Assembly (NCBI GenBank): GCA_016584305.1
Contig: JACEEZ010026274.1
Span: 5,001 to 69,000 of the forward strand
DNA from: Chionoecetes opilio
Lineage: Eukaryota > Arthropoda > Malacostraca > Decapoda > Majidae
Length of the DNA: 64,000 nt
Direction of reading: 5' to 3'
Shown piece after piece: positions 58,862-64,000 of the stretch (the first letter of the stretch is position 1; each line of letters starts with the position of its first letter). The notes below the pieces were generated by a model. It was not told the origin of the DNA. It worked only from the letters and a program-made list of their open reading frames with translations, and ran no database searches. Made by a program: the position numbers and the translations under genes.

Positions 58862-60455
58862 TTACACCTCCTAATGTTACACCGATATTCAAGAAAGGGA
58901 GTAAGAGCGTCGCAACTAATTATCGCCCAATTAGTCTAACGTCTGTGATTGTTAAACTATTTAAGAAAATATTGCGGGATAAAATAGTGTCTTTTCTCGA
59001 TGAAAATAACTCAATATTAAACTCCCAGCATGGATTTCGAAATAAGAGATCCTGCTTAACAAACCTACTCGATTTTTTTAATGTCATTTTTCAAACTGGG
59101 ACCCTAAAATTCCCTCGGATATAATATACCTTGATTTTCAGAAAGCCTTCGATACAGTTCCCCATAAGCGACTTTTGACCAAGCTAAGGGCACATGGCTT
59201 AGGAGAGCAATTATGTTCATGGATTGGCGATTGGCTTTCAAATCGTAAACAACGGGTAGTAATAAATGGCGAGGCATCTGATTGGTTAGATGTTACTAGT
59301 GGGGTGCCTCAGGACTCGGTCTTGGGTCCTACTCTTTTTCTGATATATATCAATGATCTGGACTGCGGACTTGTATCTAAAATATAAAAATTTGCAGATG
59401 GCACCAAATTAGGCGGTAAAACATATACTAGAGAAAACTGCGAACTCATACGACGTGATCTCGACAAACTATCAGATTGAAGTGATAAATGGCTATTAAA
59501 ATTCAATTCCGATAAATGTAAAGTAATGCATATAGGCAACGATAACCTCAAATATAACTATCAAATGCAAAATAAATCGTTAACTGAAGTACAGCAGGAA
59601 AAGGATTTAGGTGTCATCATCAGTAATGATCTTAAAACCAGTCCGCATTGCCTAGCTGCCAGTAAAAAGGCGAATATGATGTTGGGCTTCATTAAACGCA
59701 ACTTTGAACATAAAACTCCGAAAGTAATGACACAATTATTCACGTCTTTGGTTAGGTCGCACTTAGAATATGCCGTTCAATTCTGGTTGCCTTGTTTCGT
59801 AAAAGATCAAGCCAAATTGGAATCAGTGCAAAGAAGAGCAACCAAACAAATTCCATCTCTGCGAAATTCATCTTATGAAGAGAGACTGCGGAAACTTAAT
59901 ATGTTATCCTTAAAGGATCGTAGAATCCGTGGGGACTTGATAGAAACCTTTAAGATCCTAAAAGGATTTGATGTCATTAATCAAGAGAAGCTATTCGAGC
60001 TTTCTCCTCAAGAGACAACAAGAAATAACGGTTTAAAACTAAACGGTCAACGTTGCATCACAGATCTCCGTAAAAATTATTTCAATGTTAGAGTTGTTGA
60101 TCGATGGAACAAGTTACCAGCAAATGTTGTCGAAGCCAGCACAATAACTACATTTAAAAACAGACTTGACGCGCACTGTAAAGTAAATGGGTATTGATAG
60201 TGCCCTGCAAATTCATATTATAGTCCCCCGGATCGATTAGTGTTAGTGGTAGTTGTAGTTAGTATATTTCATATCCTATCATTCTTCTCTACGAAACTTC
60301 CATGTTCCTATCTTCTTTAGGGACATGGTTTCATTTTCCAACTGTTTTCTTACATGTAGTTGATAGTTAGTAGTATGTAGTTCAACAGATACCCTAGTTA
60401 TGGACCAATAGGTCTCCTGGTGTCTGTTATTCCTATGTATTCCTATGTATTCCTC
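58862..60455 (+). mobile_element. CR1-like LINE, 5'-truncated
   Basis: Starts inside the RT and includes the full C terminus and 3' UTR. The end is tandem tattcctatg units (about 60,425-60,452), like the short ATTCTATG-type repeats at CR1 3' ends. The same protein and UTR are found in the fragment at 26.0-26.5 kb. Confidence 0.9.
58880..60197 (+). pseudogene. CR1-like LINE reverse transcriptase, broken
   Basis: PIFKKGSKSVATNYRPISL (58,888), LNSQHGFRNKRSCLTNLLDF, then a frame change near 59,105, [18 protein letters not shown] (first catalytic Asp retained, about 59,133), [20 protein letters not shown] (Gly of PQG is Asp), KFADGTKLGG (about 59,389; the catalytic FADD box is FADG). Stops fall at about 59,387 and 59,479. 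From 59,526 the thumb and C-terminal domain are open: EVQQEKDLGVIISNDLK, RSHLEYAVQFWLP, VRVVDRWNKLPANVVEAST, TFKNRLDAHCKVNGY. Loss of the second catalytic Asp makes it inactive. Confidence 0.92.
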
Positions 60456-60943
60456 CTCCTCGTCCACACTGCATCTCATCCTCCGCGTCACATCAATAAC
60501 AACATTCACAACAGTCATGTCAGGTTCATTACCTTTTGTTAAGAGAGTTTAGCATCTATGAGGTTTTTTTTATTAATGATGATGCTGTTTTAGTTTCCCA
60601 TGAAAATATATATATTGGTCAAGTTTTTTTGTTTTGGTTTTTCTTCAACGTTCCTTCCTACCTTGTCACGTCTGTCTATGCCTTTCTGCTTCTTTCTCTG
60701 TCTTTTTATATTTCTTTATCTCTGCCTCTGTCATCCTGCGTGCCTAAGTCGTGTGAGTGTGTCTTGTTAGCACTTTGGCTTGGTAGGAGCTCCTTGTAAT
60801 TAATCTGTATCTGTATGTTGTGTGTGCATGCCTTGAAGAAGAGATCACGCGAGAAGTGATGGCAATTTCAAATTTCCATGCTCATGTAGTTTTCTATTCA
60901 GACTCAACACTTACATTATATAATTTGTATGTAGTCATATTAA
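60456..60943. other. unassigned DNA
   Basis: No gene recognised. Confidence 0.45.
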
Positions 60944-61149
60944 CCCCTTCACTCCCAGATCTTTCCTTTGCTATAAAAAAAATGTATGTTGTCGAGCCAT
61001 AAAATCACAAAAAGTAACTGAATATGCCAAATTAGTTAGTCGACAAGGATACTAAACAAGTCAAATCTGTAAAATATTGCTTATATTCACTAAAAACTGT
61101 CTAATGGTGGCCAAATTATAATGGAAATTACGTTCTGGGTCTCAAGGGG
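60944..61149. mobile_element. 206-bp TTAA-flanked MITE (piggyBac-like)
   Basis: Left CCCCTTCACTCCCAGA and right TCTGGGTCTCAAGGGG are inverted with two mismatches. Both ends are flanked by TTAA (60,940-60,943; 61,150-61,153). TTAACCC ends are typical of piggyBac-type MITEs. No coding capacity. Confidence 0.85.
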
Positions 61150-61153
61150 TTAA

Positions 61154-62442
<1,289 letters not shown>

Positions 62443-62487
<45 letters not shown>

Positions 62488-62563
62488 ACACACCCACACA
62501 CCCACCCACCCACCCACCCACCCACCCACCCACCCACCCACCCACCCAACACACACACACACA

Positions 62564-62631
<68 letters not shown>
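62443..62631. repeat. (CA)n-(CCCA)n-(CA)n compound microsatellite
   Basis: CCCA block at about 62,490-62,548 inside CA tracts. Confidence 0.97.
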
Positions 62632-62633
<2 letters not shown>

Positions 62634-62935
62634 CCAAAACAACACTTAATCTGCTTACATGTTTGGGTTCTTGCCTCCGTATAGGCCGATAGGAGGAGAA
62701 GGAGGAGGAGGTCATGAGGTAGAAGAAGAGGAAGAATTTGTGGAAAATGAAGAAGAGATAAAAGGAAGAGTAGCAAAAGGATAAATGAGTCGAAGTTGGA
62801 GAAGGTAGAAAATAAAAAAAACGAAAAACGGAGGATGAGGATGTCAACCTGCTTGTATACTGGCAGGTAAATGAACTGTGACACCTGAGGGCGCGGGAGG
62901 GAGACCTTACTGTGTGTGTGTAATTCACTCACTTC
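62632..62935. other. unassigned purine-rich DNA
   Basis: GGAGAAGG-type sequence, no gene seen. Confidence 0.4.
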
Positions 62936-63062
62936 CTGATCACACACTGGACTCACGATTCTCAGCAGGGACCTCACACAACACACACATCCTATCACCT
63001 AGCTTAAGAGGACAGTAACTGTTTGCGCTGTCAGTTAAAAACCTTTAAACTCGCGTTCGGCT
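62936..63062 (-). mobile_element. tRNA-derived SINE, family S2, copy 3 (decayed)
   Basis: Shares ggactcacgat, gggacctcacaca, atcacctagcttaagaggac and gtaac with copies 1 and 2. The head is reduced to gcgttcggctg, a weak B-box trace. Confidence 0.7.
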
Positions 63063-63117
63063 GAATAACGAATAACGTATTTTTTGTGCTATACTATTTA
63101 CGTAGACAATTTAGCAA

Positions 63118-63255
<138 letters not shown>

Positions 63256-63506
63256 CCAACCGAATCTTATTCTTACTGGACTGAGTCGAAATTCTTGATG
63301 CCCCGTCTTTTAATATACTTTTATTATACGCTTCTTTAGATTGATGTCTGTTTCTTGCACGCGGTATCTTCCAGTAACTGGTTTTTGCAAGTCAATAGGT
63401 AGGGTTAGCAAGGTAAATTTTCGTCTATCTTTCTTATAACTTATCTTCAACACCGGTTTTCCATTTTGGCTCTTGGTGTGAGTGCTTGTCAATGTTACAA
63501 AGTCAT

Positions 63507-63798
63507 TACCTCCGCCAACGAAGTTGGAGGGGTTATGTTTTCACCCCGATTTGTCTGTCTGTCTGTTTGTTAGTGTACAGGATTTCTCGAAAAGTTACGA
63601 ATAGATTTGGACCAAACTTGGTATACCAAGTCTATTTGGTATAAGGAAGAACTGATTTAATTTTGGATGAAATCTATTCACAAACTGTTGCCGTGGCAAC
63701 CAATGAACGCATACCTCCGGCCGAGGAGGTATGCCGCTCATACTGAGTGCATATATATATAATATTTTAAAAATATATATATTATATATATATATATA

Positions 63799-63880
<82 letters not shown>

Positions 63881-63997
63881 AATTTTTTTTTTATTTTTTT
63901 TTTTTTTAAATTTTTTTTGATGAAATCGAATCACAACTGTTGCCATGGCAACCAATTGCTGAAATATTCGGGCGGAGGTATGCGCTCTACTGAGTGC
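63507..63997. mobile_element. CCTCCGCC-type repeat with duplicated right end
   Basis: Starts ttacctccgccaacgaagtt (63,507) and has the tgtctgtctgtttgttagtg and atttggaccaaacttgg segments familiar from a widespread family of animal repeats. A right end, gaggtatgccgctcatactgagtgc, closes at 63,750. After a (TA)n tract (63,755-63,880) the final 80 bp are repeated (gatgaaatc.aatcacaact, gttgccatggcaaccaat, ggaggtatgcgctctactg), ending at 63,997. The family name is not certain. Confidence 0.6.
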
Positions 63998-64000
63998 CTT

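Overview
This window is nuclear DNA of an animal, most likely a decapod crustacean and perhaps a brachyuran crab. The evidence is the extreme density of long pure dinucleotide microsatellites (AG/CT, AC/GT, AT), the many decayed LINE, SINE and DNA-transposon copies, the AT-rich background, the short spliced-looking exons instead of compact ORFs, and one LINE family (four pieces here) whose protein resembles RTs I associate with crab and shrimp genomes. The species assignment is inference. There is no rRNA cluster, CRISPR array or operon. One 333-base N gap marks this as a scaffold.

Layout. 0-3 kb: microsatellites and unassigned DNA. 3-4.3 kb: a DNA transposon flanked by TTAA, with a decayed first exon on the minus strand. 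4.3-7.67 kb: a nearly full-length dead LINE (+). 8.6-9.45 kb: a hAT-like repeat with a 32-bp minisatellite, then a CR1-like LINE tail. 9.5-10.6 kb: microsatellites, a duplicated GC-rich block and the gap. 11.4-18.6 kb: nested insertions. A minus-strand LINE is split by a 4.27-kb TA-flanked element, which itself carries a second copy of the same LINE; the outer LINE also holds a 398-bp MITE. 18.7-23.2 kb: an I-like LINE with RNase H (+). 23.4-24.8 kb: a tRNA-derived SINE and a hAT-like element with an inner inverted-repeat element. 26.0-27.5 kb: CR1-like and RTE-like LINE tails. 29.9-30.2 kb: a second tRNA-derived SINE. 30.8-33.7 kb: a low-complexity block followed by a compositionally odd G-run block. 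34.0-35.3 kb: a transposase-like pseudogene. 35.5-40.3 kb: two head-to-head copies of a mobile element coding for a large Cys-rich protein. 41.7-47.5 kb: minisatellites, ATT-rich DNA, a 760-bp foldback element and a tRNA-Val-like SINE. 48.0-50.9 kb: the best candidate for a non-transposon gene, a long minus-strand ORF made of 9- and 11-codon repeats, next to an exon encoding a membrane segment. 51-54 kb: AAT-rich DNA, small inverted-repeat elements and another LINE copy. 54-64 kb: mainly microsatellites and unassigned DNA, with a CR1-like LINE at 58.9-60.5 kb, a 206-bp TTAA MITE and a repeat tail duplicated at the window end.

Almost every recognisable protein here belongs to a transposable element and is broken by frameshifts, stops or lost catalytic residues. 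The things most worth follow-up are the head-to-head element at 35.5-40.3 kb with its transposase-like neighbour, the repeat-protein ORF at 48-50.3 kb with the adjacent membrane-protein exon, and the nested insertions at 11.4-18.6 kb, where uninterrupted paralogues give empty-site proof of target duplications.
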